Shown in pieces: positions 15,674-25,686 of a stretch of 64,000 nt of DNA. The DNA comes from Paenibacillus naphthalenovorans. GTDB taxonomy: Bacteria; Bacillota; Bacilli; Paenibacillales; NBRC-103111. The stretch lies in assembly GCF_900099895.1 (NCBI RefSeq), contig NZ_FNDY01000020.1, forward strand, positions 1-64,000, given 5' to 3'. A program made the position numbers and the translations under genes. The first letter of the stretch is position 1. Each line of letters starts with the position of its first letter. Under the pieces are notes generated by a model, which was not told where the DNA came from, made no database searches, and was given only the letters and a program-made list of their open reading frames with translations.

Positions 15674-18109
15674 ATGAAACGGAAGCTGGTGCTGGTTGGC
15701 AATGGGATGGCGGGCGTACGGTGTGTAGAGCATATTTTAAAGCTGGCCCCTCAGATGTTCGATATTACGATTTTCGGGGCGGAGCCATATCCGAATTACA
15801 ATCGGATTTTACTTTCGTCGGTGCTTGCCGGGGATTCCGGATTGAAGGACATCGTCCTGAACGACTGGGACTGGTATCGGGACAACAACATTACGTTCCA
15901 TGCAGGGCATACCGTGACGAAGATCGATACGGCCAACCAGAAGGTTGTTTCCGATAAAGGCGTGACCGCAGCTTATGATGAGCTGATCCTGGCAACAGGC
16001 TCGCTGCCGTTCATGCTTCCGATTCCCGGGGCGGACAAGGAAGGGGTTATCGCTTTCCGGGATATCAAGGACTGCGAAACGATGATGGAGACGGCCAAGC
16101 AATATAAGAAAGCGGTCGTCATCGGCGGAGGTCTGCTCGGACTGGAAGCGGCACGCGGACTGCTCAATCTGAATATGGAGGTATCGGTTGTCCATATTAA
16201 CCATTATTTGATGGAGCGCCAGTTGGATGAAACGGCTTCGAGAATGCTGCAGGCCGAGCTGGAACGTCAGGGCATGAAGTTTCTTTTGGAGAAGCAGACG
16301 GAACAAATCGTGGGCAAGAAGAGGGTAACCGGGGTCAAGTTCAAGGACGGCGGCTTTGAGGAAGCCGACCTCGTCGTGATGGCGGTTGGGATACGGCCGA
16401 ACGTTGCGCTTGCCAAGGAAAGCGGGATTGAGCTGAATCGCGGCATCGTGGTAAACGATTACTTGCAAACCAGCGTCCCGAATATCTATGCGGTCGGGGA
16501 GTGCGCTGAGCACCGAGGCGTTGCTTACGGACTTGTAGCCCCGTTGTATGAACAGGGGGATGTGCTTGCCAAGAAGCTGTGCGGCCTTGAGTGCGAAGGG
16601 TACCGGGGATCGGTCACGTCCACCAAGCTCAAGGTGTCGGGCGTTGACGTCTTCTCCGGCGGTCAATATAACGAAGAGCCGGGAACGCGCGCCATTAGGA
16701 TTCAAGATGAAATTGACGGCATCTACAAAAAGATTTTGATCCGGGATGGGAAAGTGGTCGGCGCCGTGATGTTTGGCGATACAAGCGACAGCTCCCGCAT
16801 CTTCCAACTGATACGAACGGGGGAAGATATCAGCGGCCGGGAGAAGGAAATCGTGCTGGGCGAAGACTTTGGCAGCAGGAACGGTAACGGCGGGACGGCG
16901 GTCGGGGCGATGAGCGATAACGAGATCGTATGCGGATGCAACGGCGTGACCAAAGGAACCATAGTGAAAGCCATTCAAGAAAAGCGACTCACTTCGGTTG
17001 AGGAGATCAAGGCTTGTACGAATGCCTCGCGATCCTGCGGGGGATGTAAACCGCTCGTCGCCCAGGTACTGAACTGTACGCTGGGGGAGGATGCCGTCAC
17101 CGCGGCCAAAGAGGGAATCTGCGGCTGTACGACATTGGACCGGGACGAGGTGGTAGCGGCTATTCGCTCGATGCATTTGACGACGAGCAAAGAGGTTATG
17201 CATGTGCTCGAATGGTCGAATCCGGAGGGCTGCTCCAAATGCCGTCCTGCGCTGAACTATTATCTCGGCATGGTTTGGCCTGTAGAGCACGCAGAAGAGC
17301 GGGAGTCGCGCTTTGTTAATGAACGGAATCACGCCAACATTCAGAAGGACGGCACTTACTCCGTCATACCGAGAATTTATGGCGGGGTGACTTCTCCCAA
17401 GGAATTGAAAAAAATCGCCGAAGTGGCGGAAAAATATGACGTGCCGATGGTCAAAATTACAGGCGGTCAGCGTATTGATCTGCTCGGCGTGAAGAAAGAA
17501 GATCTGCCGGGGATGTGGGAAGAGCTCGATATGCCGTCCGGCTATGGTTACGGCAAAGCTCTCCGTACAGTGAAAACTTGTGTCGGTTCGACCTTCTGCC
17601 GGTTCGGAACACAGGATTCGATCTCCATGGGTATTGAGCTGGAGCGGCGTTTTGAGCGGTTGAACACACCGGCCAAGGTGAAAATGGCCGTATCCGGATG
17701 TCCGCGCAACTGTGCGGAAGCGACAATCAAGGACTTCGGCGTTGTGGCCATCGACGGCGGCTGGGAGCTGTATATTGGCGGCAACGGCGGCGTCAAGGTC
17801 AGGGCGTCCGACTTGATGTGGAAGGTCAGGACAAAAGAGGAGGTGCTCGAATACTCGGCTGCATTCTTGCAGTATTACCGGGAGAACGCCAAATGGAACG
17901 AACGGACGAGCGAATGGGTACAGCGTGTCGGCCTGGACGTGATTCGGCAGGCTTTGGATACCGAGGAGAAGCGAAAGGCGCTTGTGGCGCGTATCGACGA
18001 GACGCTGAAGCTGATGAAGGACCCTTGGAAGGAAATCATTGAGACGCCCGAGCTGCGCGCCATGTTTGAATCGCTTCCGGCGAAGGATGCCGCCGCCGCG
18101 GCGGAATAA
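15674..18109 (+). CDS. nirB: Assimilatory nitrite reductase large subunit
   Basis: An 811-residue NAD(P)H-dependent, FAD- and siroheme-containing reductase that makes ammonium from nitrite. The first ~400 residues are the pyridine nucleotide-disulphide reductase module (VGNGMAGVRCVEHIL, AVVIGGGLLGLEAARGL). Two Cys-rich BFD-type modules follow, with CGCNGVTKG and CGCTTLDRD. The last 260 residues form the sulfite/nitrite reductase domain, with siroheme/4Fe-4S cysteines in CVGSTFCRFGTQDS and SGCPRNCAEA. GAGGAGTGGAG precedes the start. The Rieske partner nirD follows. Siroheme synthesis and nitrate/nitrite transport genes are not in the window. Confidence 0.96.
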   Translation: MKRKLVLVGNGMAGVRCVEHILKLAPQMFDITIFGAEPYPNYNRILLSSVLAGDSGLKDIVLNDWDWYRDNNITFHAGHTVTKIDTANQKVVSDKGVTAAYDELILATGSLPFMLPIPGADKEGVIAFRDIKDCETMMETAKQYKKAVVIGGGLLGLEAARGLLNLNMEVSVVHINHYLMERQLDETASRMLQAELERQGMKFLLEKQTEQIVGKKRVTGVKFKDGGFEEADLVVMAVGIRPNVALAKESGIELNRGIVVNDYLQTSVPNIYAVGECAEHRGVAYGLVAPLYEQGDVLAKKLCGLECEGYRGSVTSTKLKVSGVDVFSGGQYNEEPGTRAIRIQDEIDGIYKKILIRDGKVVGAVMFGDTSDSSRIFQLIRTGEDISGREKEIVLGEDFGSRNGNGGTAVGAMSDNEIVCGCNGVTKGTIVKAIQEKRLTSVEEIKACTNASRSCGGCKPLVAQVLNCTLGEDAVTAAKEGICGCTTLDRDEVVAAIRSMHLTTSKEVMHVLEWSNPEGCSKCRPALNYYLGMVWPVEHAEERESRFVNERNHANIQKDGTYSVIPRIYGGVTSPKELKKIAEVAEKYDVPMVKITGGQRIDLLGVKKEDLPGMWEELDMPSGYGYGKALRTVKTCVGSTFCRFGTQDSISMGIELERRFERLNTPAKVKMAVSGCPRNCAEATIKDFGVVAIDGGWELYIGGNGGVKVRASDLMWKVRTKEEVLEYSAAFLQYYRENAKWNERTSEWVQRVGLDVIRQALDTEEKRKALVARIDETLKLMKDPWKEIIETPELRAMFESLPAKDAAAAAE

Positions 18110-18170
18110 GAGGGAACCGGACGGTGGCGCCCGGATTGGGTCGACATTATTTTGAACGAGGTGAGCGCTG

Positions 18171-18500
18171 ATGGAGCGTATTATGGTAGCCCGGGTATCG
18201 GATATCCCGGCGCTGCGGTCCAGAACGGTAAAGGTAGCCGGTACGGAGATTGCCGTCTTCAAGCTTTCGAGCGGGGAATTGCACGCCATCGAAAACCGCT
18301 GCCCCCATAAGAACGGGAAGCTGTCGGAAGGAATCGTTTGCGATCATCACGTTTTTTGTCCCCTGCACGACTGGAAGATCAATATGAAGGACGGTTTGGT
18401 GCAGGCTCCCGATGAAGGCTGTGTGATGACGTTTCCGGTTGAAGTGGATGCGGAAGGGAAAGTGTTTCTGCTGTTGAACAAAGACAGTCTGTCTGCGTAG
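18171..18500 (+). CDS. nirD: Nitrite reductase small subunit, Rieske type
   Basis: A 109-residue NirD protein. The Rieske-like 2Fe-2S motifs are complete here: Cys-Pro-His (NRCPHKNG) and Cys-Pro-Leu-His (FCPLHDWKI). It completes the NAD(P)H nitrite reductase with NirB, whose stop codon is 61 bases upstream. GAGGTGAGC lies at the right distance. The same nitrogen-controlled promoter should serve both genes. Confidence 0.95.
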   Translation: MERIMVARVSDIPALRSRTVKVAGTEIAVFKLSSGELHAIENRCPHKNGKLSEGIVCDHHVFCPLHDWKINMKDGLVQAPDEGCVMTFPVEVDAEGKVFLLLNKDSLSA

Positions 18501-18517
18501 CAACATATGCGGCAAAA

Positions 18518-18562
18518 GAAAGACGGTGCTGGCTATGGCTCAGTACCGTCTTGTTTATTTTC
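18518..18562 (+). terminator. Terminator after nirD
   Basis: AAGACGGT and ACCGTCTT arms around a CTGGCTATGGCTCAGT-type loop, followed by GTTTATTTT. Confidence 0.7.
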
Positions 18563-18888
18563 CTGCTGCAGCTTGCGCAGAGACCATGCGCCGCAGCGGG
18601 CGAGCAGCACAGAATACAAGAAGTGGCTGGCAAGCCACCAGGCCAGCGCCGCTGTGTCAGTGAACAACAATTTTGCAGTAGATTATTTGGTAGAATAGAA
18701 GTGTACGGGTTATGGAAAACTCATGCGGAGAATGGTACAATAGGGCAAGTACTTGAAGTGGCCGGAGAATGATGCACACGTGAACAGCTTACGCTGCATA
18801 AGGGTAGCTTGCTGTTTGTAATGAAGGCGATTCACGGCTTGACACACTGATGCGATACAAGACAAAGAGTAGAAGTGGGAGGATAATA
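18563..18888. other. Intergenic region before tkt
   Basis: About 325 bases. It contains a weak promoter candidate for tkt (TGGAAA at 18713, 17 bases, TACAAT at 18736-18741). A 44-codon hydrophobic frame on the minus strand overlaps it but lacks a ribosome binding site. I see no RNA gene. Confidence 0.4.
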
Positions 18889-20892
18889 ATGACGGTAACA
18901 AACAAATCGATTGAGCAACTTTCCGTGGATACCATCCGCACCCTTTCCATCGATGCGGTAGAGAAGGCGAAGTCCGGACATCCCGGCATGCCTATGGGAG
19001 CCGCGCCGATGGGATATGAGCTGTTCGCCAAGCTGATGAAGCATTATCCGGATCAGCCGAATTGGATCAACCGCGACCGGTTTGTGCTGTCGGCCGGACA
19101 TGGTTCCATGCTGCTGTACAGCTTGCTGCATCTCTGCGGATATGATTTGCCGATGGAAGAGCTAAAGAATTTCCGGCAATGGGGCAGCAAAACGCCGGGT
19201 CACCCGGAAGTGGGCCACACGGTTGGCGTCGATGCGACTACAGGCCCGCTTGGACAAGGTTTCGGTATGGCGGTAGGTATGGCCATGGCGGAAGCTCATT
19301 TGTCTGCCGTATATAATCGTGATCAATACCGTGTGATCGACCATTATACTTATGTCATTTGCGGTGACGGCGACCTGATGGAAGGGATCTCTTCGGAGTC
19401 CGCATCGCTTGCCGGTCATCTGAAGCTTGGCAAATTGATCGTACTTTACGATTCTAACGATATCTCGCTGGACGGCGAGCTCAATCTGTCCTTCTCCGAG
19501 AATGTGGCCAAGCGCTTTGAAGGCTACGGTTGGCAGGTGCTTCGCGTAGAGGACGGCAACGATCTGCAGGCGATTCACAATGCGGTGCTGGAAGCGCAGG
19601 CCGATTATCGTCCGACCTTGATCGAGGTGAAGACGGTTATCGGTTACGGCAGCCCGAACAAAGCGGGCAAAGGCGGACATGCGGGCCCGCACGGATCGCC
19701 GCTGGGTGCGGAAGAAGTCGCGCTGACGAAGAAGGCTTACGGTTGGGACGATACGCAGCATTTCCACGTGCCGGATGAAGTGCGCAAGCATTTTGAAGAC
19801 GTGAAAAAGCGCAACAGGGATATATACGAAGGATGGAACGCCATGTTTGCCGAATACGCCAAGGCGTATCCTGAGCTTGCAAAGCAGTTTGAAATTGCCG
19901 TGAAGGGCGATCTGCCGGAAGGCTGGGATAAAGACATCTCGATCGCTCCGCCTGCAGAGAAAGGAACCCGGACGGCATCGGGCATCGTGCTCAACGAAAT
20001 TGCCAAGAATGTGCCGCATCTGATCGGCGGATCTGCGGATCTCGAATCGTCGACGATGACGCATATGAAAGACCTCGGCGTATTGTCGGCCAAGGATTAC
20101 AGCGGCCGGAACGTTTACTTCGGCGTACGCGAGTTCGGAATGGGCGCGGCAGTGAACGGGATGCTGCTGCACGGCGGCCTGAAAGTATTCGGCGGAACGT
20201 TCTTCGTTTTCTCGGATTACCTGCGTCCGGCCATTCGTCTCGCAGCCATCATGAATGTACCGGCGATCTACGTCTTTACGCATGACAGCATCGGTGTCGG
20301 CGAAGACGGCCCGACGCATGAGCCGATCGAGCAGTTGGCGGCGCTTCGCGTCATTCCGGGCGTAACGGTGATCCGTCCGGCGGACGGCAGCGAAACTGCG
20401 GCGGCATGGCGTTATGCGGTAGAGAACAAGGGCGGTCCGGTCGCGCTGATTCTCTCCCGTCAAGCGGCTCCGAAGCTGGAGGGCTCGGAGAAGGGCGCGG
20501 TCGATCGCGGCGCATATGTGCTTGCCGATGCTCCGGATGGCAAGCCGCAAGCGCAAATTATCGCGACAGGTACGGAAGTGCAGCTGGCTGTTGAGGCTCA
20601 GAAGCAGCTTGCCGAAGAAGGCGTGGCTGTCCGGGTCATCAGCATGCCGAGCTGGGAGTTGTTCGATAAACAGACGCAAGAGTACAAGGATTCGGTTATT
20701 CTGCCGGATGTGAAAGCGCGTTTGGCAGTGGAAATGGGCCATGAGTTTGGCTGGGAGCGTTATGTCGGCGAGCAGGGCGACGTGCTCGGCATCAACAAGT
20801 TCGGCGCATCGGCTCCGGGTCCGGTCGTTATCCGTGAGTACGGATTTACCGTAGAGAACGTGGTTGCCCGCGTAAAGCAGCTGTTGAAATAA
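18889..20892 (+). CDS. tkt: Transketolase
   Basis: A 667-residue thiamine-diphosphate enzyme of the pentose phosphate pathway. The N-terminal domain has the ThDP motif [18 protein letters not shown] with the metal-binding Asp and Asn in DSNDISLDG. The central domain has the catalytic Glu region ([14 protein letters not shown]) and the His in [17 protein letters not shown]. The C-terminal domain binds the substrate phosphate. The start at ATG 18889 has GGGAGGA seven bases upstream; an in-frame ATG 13 codons earlier lacks that. Pgi lies two genes downstream. Confidence 0.97.
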   Translation: MTVTNKSIEQLSVDTIRTLSIDAVEKAKSGHPGMPMGAAPMGYELFAKLMKHYPDQPNWINRDRFVLSAGHGSMLLYSLLHLCGYDLPMEELKNFRQWGSKTPGHPEVGHTVGVDATTGPLGQGFGMAVGMAMAEAHLSAVYNRDQYRVIDHYTYVICGDGDLMEGISSESASLAGHLKLGKLIVLYDSNDISLDGELNLSFSENVAKRFEGYGWQVLRVEDGNDLQAIHNAVLEAQADYRPTLIEVKTVIGYGSPNKAGKGGHAGPHGSPLGAEEVALTKKAYGWDDTQHFHVPDEVRKHFEDVKKRNRDIYEGWNAMFAEYAKAYPELAKQFEIAVKGDLPEGWDKDISIAPPAEKGTRTASGIVLNEIAKNVPHLIGGSADLESSTMTHMKDLGVLSAKDYSGRNVYFGVREFGMGAAVNGMLLHGGLKVFGGTFFVFSDYLRPAIRLAAIMNVPAIYVFTHDSIGVGEDGPTHEPIEQLAALRVIPGVTVIRPADGSETAAAWRYAVENKGGPVALILSRQAAPKLEGSEKGAVDRGAYVLADAPDGKPQAQIIATGTEVQLAVEAQKQLAEEGVAVRVISMPSWELFDKQTQEYKDSVILPDVKARLAVEMGHEFGWERYVGEQGDVLGINKFGASAPGPVVIREYGFTVENVVARVKQLLK

Positions 20893-20918
20893 ACCATTCA
20901 GAGGGGAACGTTGGCGCG

Positions 20919-21236
20919 ATGTCGCAGTTTGAGAATGTAACGGTAGTAAAAAAAGCAAACGTCTATTTCGACGGGAAGGTCACAAGCCGCGCGGTTCTGT
21001 TCGCGGACGGCACGAGGAAGACGCTCGGCATCATGCTGCCCGGCGAGTACGAGTTCGGTACGGACGTGAAGGAAGTGATGGAAATATTGGCCGGTGAGCT
21101 GAAGGTGCTGCTCCCCGGTTCAACGGAATGGCTGGAGATTAACGGCACGGGAGAATTCACCGTTCCGGCCGGACAGAAGTTCAAGCTTGACGTCCGTACG
21201 GTGACGGATTACTGCTGCTCCTACATTAGCGAATAG
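20919..21236 (+). CDS. ppnP: Pyrimidine/purine nucleoside phosphorylase
   Basis: A 105-residue cupin-like protein of the DUF1255/PpnP family, which phosphorolyses several nucleosides to base and ribose-1-phosphate. The whole length matches: [41 protein letters not shown] and [15 protein letters not shown]. The GAGGGGAACG segment upstream is its ribosome binding site. It is 26 bases after tkt; co-transcription would tie ribose-phosphate salvage to the pentose pathway, which is my inference. Confidence 0.93.
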   Translation: MSQFENVTVVKKANVYFDGKVTSRAVLFADGTRKTLGIMLPGEYEFGTDVKEVMEILAGELKVLLPGSTEWLEINGTGEFTVPAGQKFKLDVRTVTDYCCSYISE

Positions 21237-21247
21237 TACGGCAAGTC

Positions 21248-21310
21248 AAACCCCGCTTGTCCGATCCATGATGACATAACGATGGCGGATGGGCGGGGTT
21301 TTTATTTTTT
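21248..21310 (+). terminator. Terminator after ppnP
   Basis: AAACCCCGC and GCGGGGTTT arms with an inner CCGATCCAT/ATGGCGGATG pairing, followed by TTTATTTTTT. Confidence 0.8.
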
Positions 21311-21517
21311 CGGCGGCCGGCCTTTCCGCTGCTGCCCTGCAAATCCGTCCGATCGTGTTGATCTCGTCATGGCTGCATGGATTTTTGTATTTTATGGGAG
21401 ACTGTGAATGTTCTCTTGCGTTATGGACAGAAAGTAAAGTATTCTATGTGATAGGGATTTACGACATAGTCTTCATAAAGAGAGAACCAGATGAATGGAT
21501 AGGAGGACATGTTTACG

Positions 21518-22873
21518 ATGGGAGCAAAACTTCGTTTTGATTACAGTAAAGCACTGAATTTCATTGGACAACATGAAGTGGATTATTTGGCCGGGGCGGT
21601 AGCCGCGGCACATGACCAATTGCATAATAAAACCGGTGCAGGCAATGATTATCTCGGCTGGATCGATCTTCCAGTCAATTACGACAAGGATGAATTTGCC
21701 CGCATTCAGAAAGCGGCCCGGCAGATTCAATCGGATTCCGATGCGCTCGTGGTGATCGGTATCGGAGGCTCTTATCTGGGAGCCAGAGCGGCGATCGAGA
21801 TGCTGTCGCACAGCTTCTATAACCTGCTGCCCAAGGACAAGCGCAAGACGCCTGAAATTTATTTTGTCGGCCAAAACATCAGCTCCACCTATGTTGCTCA
21901 TCTGCTCCAGTTGCTCGAAGGCAAGGACATCTCGGTAAACGTGATCTCCAAATCCGGAACGACAACGGAGCCGGCGGTCGCCTTCCGCATTTTCCGCGAG
22001 CTGCTGGAAAAGAAATACGGCAAGGAAGCGGCGCGCAAGCGTATTTATGCGACAACCGATCAAGCCAGAGGGGCTTTGAAGAAACTGGCCACGGAGGAAG
22101 GGTACGAAAGCTTCGTGATTCCGGATGATGTGGGCGGCCGGTATTCGGTGCTGACAGCAGTAGGATTGCTGCCGATCGCAACGGCCGGCATCGATATCGA
22201 AGCCATGATGCGCGGCGCGGCGGATGCGCGTGAAGCTTACTCCAATCCGAATTTGAAGGAAAACGAAGCTTACCAGTATGCCGCGGTACGCAATGCGCTC
22301 TATCGCAAAGGCAAAACAACCGAAATTCTCGTCAACTATGAGCCATCCCTGCACTATGTGTCGGAATGGTGGAAGCAGCTGTACGGTGAGAGCGAAGGTA
22401 AGGATAACAAAGGAATTTACCCTTCCTCGGTCGATTTTTCAACGGACCTTCATTCTATGGGACAGTTTATCCAAGAAGGCTCGCGCAATTTGTTCGAGAC
22501 CGTGATTCAAGTCGAGGAGGTTGCTGAGAAAATTGTGATCGGCAGCGATCCGCAGGATTTGGACGGACTCAACTTTCTCAGCGGCCAAACGATGGATTTT
22601 GTCAACAAGAAAGCGTTCGAAGGGACGATGCTCGCCCATACGGACGGAGGCGTACCGAATCTTATCGTTACCCTGCCGGATATGAGCCCGTACACGTTCG
22701 GTTACATGGTTTACTTCTTTGAAAAAGCGTGCGGAATCAGCGGATACTTGCTTGGAGTCAATCCGTTCGATCAGCCGGGCGTGGAAGCATATAAGAAAAA
22801 CATGTTCGCGTTGCTTGGAAAACCGGGATACGAGAAACAAAAAGCTGAGCTAGAAGCCAGACTGAAACAGTAA
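21518..22873 (+). CDS. pgi: Glucose-6-phosphate isomerase
   Basis: A 451-residue Pgi. Motifs: [16 protein letters not shown] (phosphate binding), [29 protein letters not shown] and [14 protein letters not shown]. The catalytic Glu and His regions of the Bacillus form are conserved. ATG 21518 gives [13 protein letters not shown], in line with the B. subtilis N-terminus, and has AGGAGG eleven bases upstream. ATG 21509 sits only two bases after AGGAGG. Confidence 0.97.
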   Translation: MGAKLRFDYSKALNFIGQHEVDYLAGAVAAAHDQLHNKTGAGNDYLGWIDLPVNYDKDEFARIQKAARQIQSDSDALVVIGIGGSYLGARAAIEMLSHSFYNLLPKDKRKTPEIYFVGQNISSTYVAHLLQLLEGKDISVNVISKSGTTTEPAVAFRIFRELLEKKYGKEAARKRIYATTDQARGALKKLATEEGYESFVIPDDVGGRYSVLTAVGLLPIATAGIDIEAMMRGAADAREAYSNPNLKENEAYQYAAVRNALYRKGKTTEILVNYEPSLHYVSEWWKQLYGESEGKDNKGIYPSSVDFSTDLHSMGQFIQEGSRNLFETVIQVEEVAEKIVIGSDPQDLDGLNFLSGQTMDFVNKKAFEGTMLAHTDGGVPNLIVTLPDMSPYTFGYMVYFFEKACGISGYLLGVNPFDQPGVEAYKKNMFALLGKPGYEKQKAELEARLKQ

Positions 22874-22899
22874 GGCCGACGGACTCTGGCACACGCGAC

Positions 22900-22936
22900 A
22901 AAGCGGCTCATCCCTTGGGAGAGCCGCTTTTTTTAG
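22900..22936 (+). terminator. Terminator after pgi
   Basis: AAAGCGGCTC and GAGCCGCTTT around ATCCCTTGGGA, then seven T. Confidence 0.9.
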
Positions 22937-22994
22937 ATCTAACACGAATCTACACGGGCAGGGCGGTTAGATATAAAGGAGGCACTGAAAGACC

Positions 22995-23633
22995 ATGCTC
23001 ACACAGTACAGAACGGTAAAGCGTTTCGGTTCGGCGGAGGTCGTCATCAAGAAATCGCGGTTTATCGGTTATGCCAAGCCGGTGGAGACGGAAGACGAGG
23101 CGATCGCTTTTATCGAAAGCATCAAGAAGGAGCATTGGAACGCTACGCATAATTGCTCGGCTTACATGATCGGGGAGCGGGATGAGATTCAGAGAGCGTC
23201 GGATGATGGAGAACCGAGCGGTACGGCGGGGAAACCGATTCTCGAAGTCATCAAGAACCAGGGGATGAAAAATGTTGCCGTAGTCGTCACCCGGTATTTT
23301 GGCGGGATCCTGCTTGGCGCAGGAGGCTTGGTTCGCGCGTATACCGATGGAGCGGTCATTGGACTCGCGGCGGCGGAGCCCGTGTATAAGGTATTGCACA
23401 CCGAGGTATTGGTGGAAATCGACTACACATGGCACGGCAAAGTGGATAACGAGCTGAGGAACCGGGGGATGCTGATGGGCGATACCTCATTCACCGACAA
23501 AGTGACGCTGACCTGCTTGCCTCTGGCTGAAGAGACGGAGCGGTTCATCCATTGGATGACGGATATTACGCAAGGACAGGCAACGATTATTGAAGGGGAA
23601 TCGCGTTATATAGATCATGACGAGCTTCCGTGA
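22995..23633 (+). CDS. YigZ/IMPACT family protein (YvyE-like)
   Basis: A 212-residue member of the UPF0029/IMPACT family. The N-terminal domain shows KKSRFIGYAKPVETEDEA, HNCSAYMIG, SDDGEPSGTAGKPIL and VTRYFGGILLGAGGLVRAY, the clear signature. The C-terminal domain is a ferredoxin-like fold from about residue 140. Bacterial members are linked with ribosome and protease-related roles, but no activity is established. AAAGGAGGC upstream sets the start. Confidence 0.93.
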   Translation: MLTQYRTVKRFGSAEVVIKKSRFIGYAKPVETEDEAIAFIESIKKEHWNATHNCSAYMIGERDEIQRASDDGEPSGTAGKPILEVIKNQGMKNVAVVVTRYFGGILLGAGGLVRAYTDGAVIGLAAAEPVYKVLHTEVLVEIDYTWHGKVDNELRNRGMLMGDTSFTDKVTLTCLPLAEETERFIHWMTDITQGQATIIEGESRYIDHDELP

Positions 23634-23704
23634 AGAGTGAAGTGGGGGCGCGGCTGATATAGAATAGTCCATGACAACAATGACACAGTGGGGGTTGGGG
23701 AATT

Positions 23705-24292
23705 TTGGCCAGGAAGGCGGTTGCACAGGAGCTGAGTCGCGAGCGCATATTGGAGGAGGCGAGACAGCTTTTTATCCAGCACGGTTATCATGCATTAACG
23801 ATGCGGAGCATCGCAAAGTCAATGGGTTACAGCCATGGGGCATTGTACTATCATTTTAGCGAGAAGGCGGAACTGTTCTATGCATTGGTTAGCGATGATT
23901 TCCGAATGCTGCTGGATCGGATGAAGGATATGCTGAGGCGCACCCGCTTAGGAGATCTTGGGCAGCTGGAGAAGCTGATGTTTGAATTTATCCGCTTCGG
24001 GTTGGAGAATCCGAACCATTACGAAATCATGTTTATGATCAAGGACCCCGAACTGCAGCGTTATTCACGGACGGAGCAGGCGGAGTGTTTGGAGCTGTTT
24101 GCAACTGTTGTGCGGTCAGTCGTCTCTAAGCGGACGGACGGCGATAAAAAGATGTACAGCCTGCCATGGAGCTTGTTCATGTCACTGCACGGATTTATTT
24201 CTTATAATATTCGTTATAATCAATCGTTCGAAGATGTCAAAAAGTTGGCGGAACAACATGTCAAATATTTGTGCGAAGGGCTGCAAGGATAG
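23705..24292 (+). CDS. TetR-family transcriptional regulator
   Basis: A 195-residue repressor. The N-terminal HTH is clear: ILEEARQLFIQHGYHALTM, then RSIAKSMGYSHGALYYHFSEKAELFYALV. The C-terminal ligand/dimer domain runs from about residue 60 and includes two hydrophobic helices near NPNHYEIMFMIKD. Start is TTG 23705 after GTGGGGGTTGGGG. It stands alone, so its target and ligand are unknown. Confidence 0.9.
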   Translation: MARKAVAQELSRERILEEARQLFIQHGYHALTMRSIAKSMGYSHGALYYHFSEKAELFYALVSDDFRMLLDRMKDMLRRTRLGDLGQLEKLMFEFIRFGLENPNHYEIMFMIKDPELQRYSRTEQAECLELFATVVRSVVSKRTDGDKKMYSLPWSLFMSLHGFISYNIRYNQSFEDVKKLAEQHVKYLCEGLQG

Positions 24293-24328
24293 TGTCATCT
24301 CGGCATCCGGAGATGCTTTGCAGCCCCC
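24278..24328 (+). terminator. Terminator at the tetR / yjbQ junction
   Basis: GGGCTGCAA pairs with TTGCAGCCC with a second CATCTC/GGAGATG stem inside. It overlaps the end of the TetR gene and is without a strong T-run, so it may be a weak bidirectional terminator. Confidence 0.5.
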
Positions 24329-24354
24329 TGCCACATGACGTTGAAACTCCAAAG

Positions 24355-24756
24355 TTACCCCCGCATAAACTTCACCATACAAGTCCTCTCGCGAGGACCA
24401 TCGAATTCGCAAAAATAAATGCCCTGCCAACGGCCTAATACCAGACGAGAACCGGCTATGAGTACGGTTTGCGACGAACCGACGGTCATGGCCTTCAAAT
24501 GGGAAGCCGTATTTCCTTCGGCATGCTTGTATTTCGGGTGCTGCCATGGATAGACTTCGGAAAGCCTCATCAGAACGTCGTGCTTAACATCAGGATCTGC
24601 GTTTTCCTGAATGGTGATACCTGCCGTGGTATGCGGGCAATAGATGACCGCAATTCCTTCCTCAAGTCCTTCCTGCTTTAAGAGATTGTACACCAGGTGG
24701 GTAATTTCAATCATTTCGTCCCGTTCTTTTGTTTGCAAGTGCAGCATATGTATCAT
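24355..24756 (-). CDS. YjbQ family protein (UPF0047)
   Basis: A 133-residue member of the UPF0047/YjbQ family. Conserved His/Glu/Asn residues are in CPHTTAGITIQENADPD, HPKYKHAEGNTASHLKA and LGRWQGIYFCEFDGPR. E. coli YjbQ shows weak thiamin-phosphate synthase activity, so the biological role is uncertain. AAGGAGAGC upstream sets the start. It is convergent with the TetR gene. Confidence 0.92.
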   Translation of the reverse strand: MIHMLHLQTKERDEMIEITHLVYNLLKQEGLEEGIAVIYCPHTTAGITIQENADPDVKHDVLMRLSEVYPWQHPKYKHAEGNTASHLKAMTVGSSQTVLIAGSRLVLGRWQGIYFCEFDGPRERTCMVKFMRG

Positions 24757-24886
24757 CGAAGCTCTCCTTCCGGCCGGGGGATAAATACTTTTATTCCGTC
24801 ATCATTATATTATAAGAAGCGTCTGTTCACAAAACATGGTACAATAAGGGCATATGCTAAAAGCGAAAATGGAAAGGGTGATCACG

Positions 24887-25129
24887 GTGAACTTGACAGC
24901 CAATACATTGGAAAATACGGAATTCATGATAGAAGAAATCAAGAAGAAGCTGCGTATGGCGAGCGGCGCCGCGCTCAAAGCATCCAGGCTGAACGATGAA
25001 CAGTACGATGATCTGCGCGATATCTATGAAATGGTGGCCGGTAAAAGCCAGTTCAGCATCAGTGAGATTGAAGCGATCACGATGGAGCTCGGCCGATTGC
25101 GTAAGCCTCAAAGCGCCCCCAAGGCTTAG
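24887..25129 (+). CDS. DUF1128 / UPF0435 family protein (YfkK-like)
   Basis: An 80-residue helical protein. The stretch FMIEEIKKKLRMASGA followed by YDDLRDIYEMVAGKS and SISEIEAITMELGRLRKP matches B. subtilis YfkK (UPF0435). I take GTG 24887 as start, with AAAGGGTG six bases upstream; this gives the family's short N-terminus, while the ATG at 24854 adds eleven unlike residues. Function is unknown. Confidence 0.88.
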   Translation: MNLTANTLENTEFMIEEIKKKLRMASGAALKASRLNDEQYDDLRDIYEMVAGKSQFSISEIEAITMELGRLRKPQSAPKA

Positions 25130-25262
25130 GATAGCGGCACATTTTGTCTGAAATACGGACAGGGATACAAGCAGGTAAGGGATGTGCCTCGTATGATATA
25201 GCGTTAACACCAATGTTGGAGGGCTTTTAAGCCCGACGCTAACGATATGGAGGTGCACGACT

Positions 25263-25571
25263 ATGCAAAAAGCAGTCCGTAAGCAGGATGCAGCCAAGCT
25301 GATCGGCAAGCTGATTTATGCGGTGAAAAAAGACGGTACGGTTGTTCAGGGCAAGCTGGTGCGCATCAGTGGCGGCAAGCTGTTTGTTGCTCCGCAAAAA
25401 GGCAAACAAGTTCGAACGTCGGCTATTATCCCTCTCGTTCTTTTTGATCTGCTCGCTATTGGAACATCCCCCTTCGCCTTCGGCGGCGGATTCGGCGGCG
25501 GATTCGGCGGCGGATTTGGCGGTGGATTTGGCGGTGGATTTGGCGGCGGATTTGACGGTGGCTTCTGGTGA
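25263..25571 (+). CDS. Gly-Gly-Gly-Phe repeat protein, RiPP-cluster companion
   Basis: A 102-residue protein I cannot assign. Residues 10-52 look like a small beta-barrel (LIGKLIYAVKKDGTVVQGKLV then RISGGKLFVAPQKGKQ). Residues 55-68 are hydrophobic (AIIPLVLFDLLAIG), and the tail is six Phe-Gly-Gly-Gly units plus one Phe-Asp-Gly-Gly, ending in Trp. There is no Cys, Ser or Thr in the tail, so it cannot itself be cyclised to azoles. It has TATGGAGGTG before ATG and its own terminator. It lies 314 bases before the TOMM precursor, whose tail is also Gly/Phe-rich. Immunity factor, partner peptide or spore-associated protein are all possible. Confidence 0.75.
   Translation: MQKAVRKQDAAKLIGKLIYAVKKDGTVVQGKLVRISGGKLFVAPQKGKQVRTSAIIPLVLFDLLAIGTSPFAFGGGFGGGFGGGFGGGFGGGFGGGFDGGFW
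25479..25562 (+). repeat. 12-bp tandem repeat coding Phe-Gly-Gly-Gly
   Basis: Seven units in exact 12-bp register. The first three are TTCGGCGGCGGA, the next three vary only at wobble positions, and the last codes Phe-Asp-Gly-Gly. The near identity of units suggests recent expansion by slippage. Confidence 0.9.
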
Positions 25572-25582
25572 TCGGTTGAAAC

Positions 25583-25630
25583 ATGAAAAACCTGCGTTTT
25601 GCGCTTCTCCCGCAGAACGCGGGTTTTTAT
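25583..25630 (+). terminator. Terminator after the GGGF protein
   Basis: AAAACCTGCGTT and AACGCGGGTTTT arms around GCGCTTCTCCCGCAG, followed by TTTTTATT. Confidence 0.8.
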
Positions 25631-25686
25631 TCATGCCCTCGCATGATTGTGTTTTCTTTTATAACAAGGATCTCAAGTCAACAGAA

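Noticed and set aside
15809..18289. An 826-codon open frame on the minus strand opposite nirB
   Set aside because: It is the mirror of a clear nitrite reductase gene, lacks a ribosome binding site, and its translation is Arg/His/Leu-rich without domain patterns.
18533..18667. A 44-codon minus-strand frame (TTG start) with a hydrophobic segment LAWWLASHFLYSVLLA
   Set aside because: It reads like a small membrane protein, but there is no ribosome binding site and it overlaps the nirD terminator. Left out as unproven.
19162..20958. A 598-codon open frame on the minus strand opposite tkt
   Set aside because: It is antisense to transketolase, with Arg/His-rich composition and no motif.
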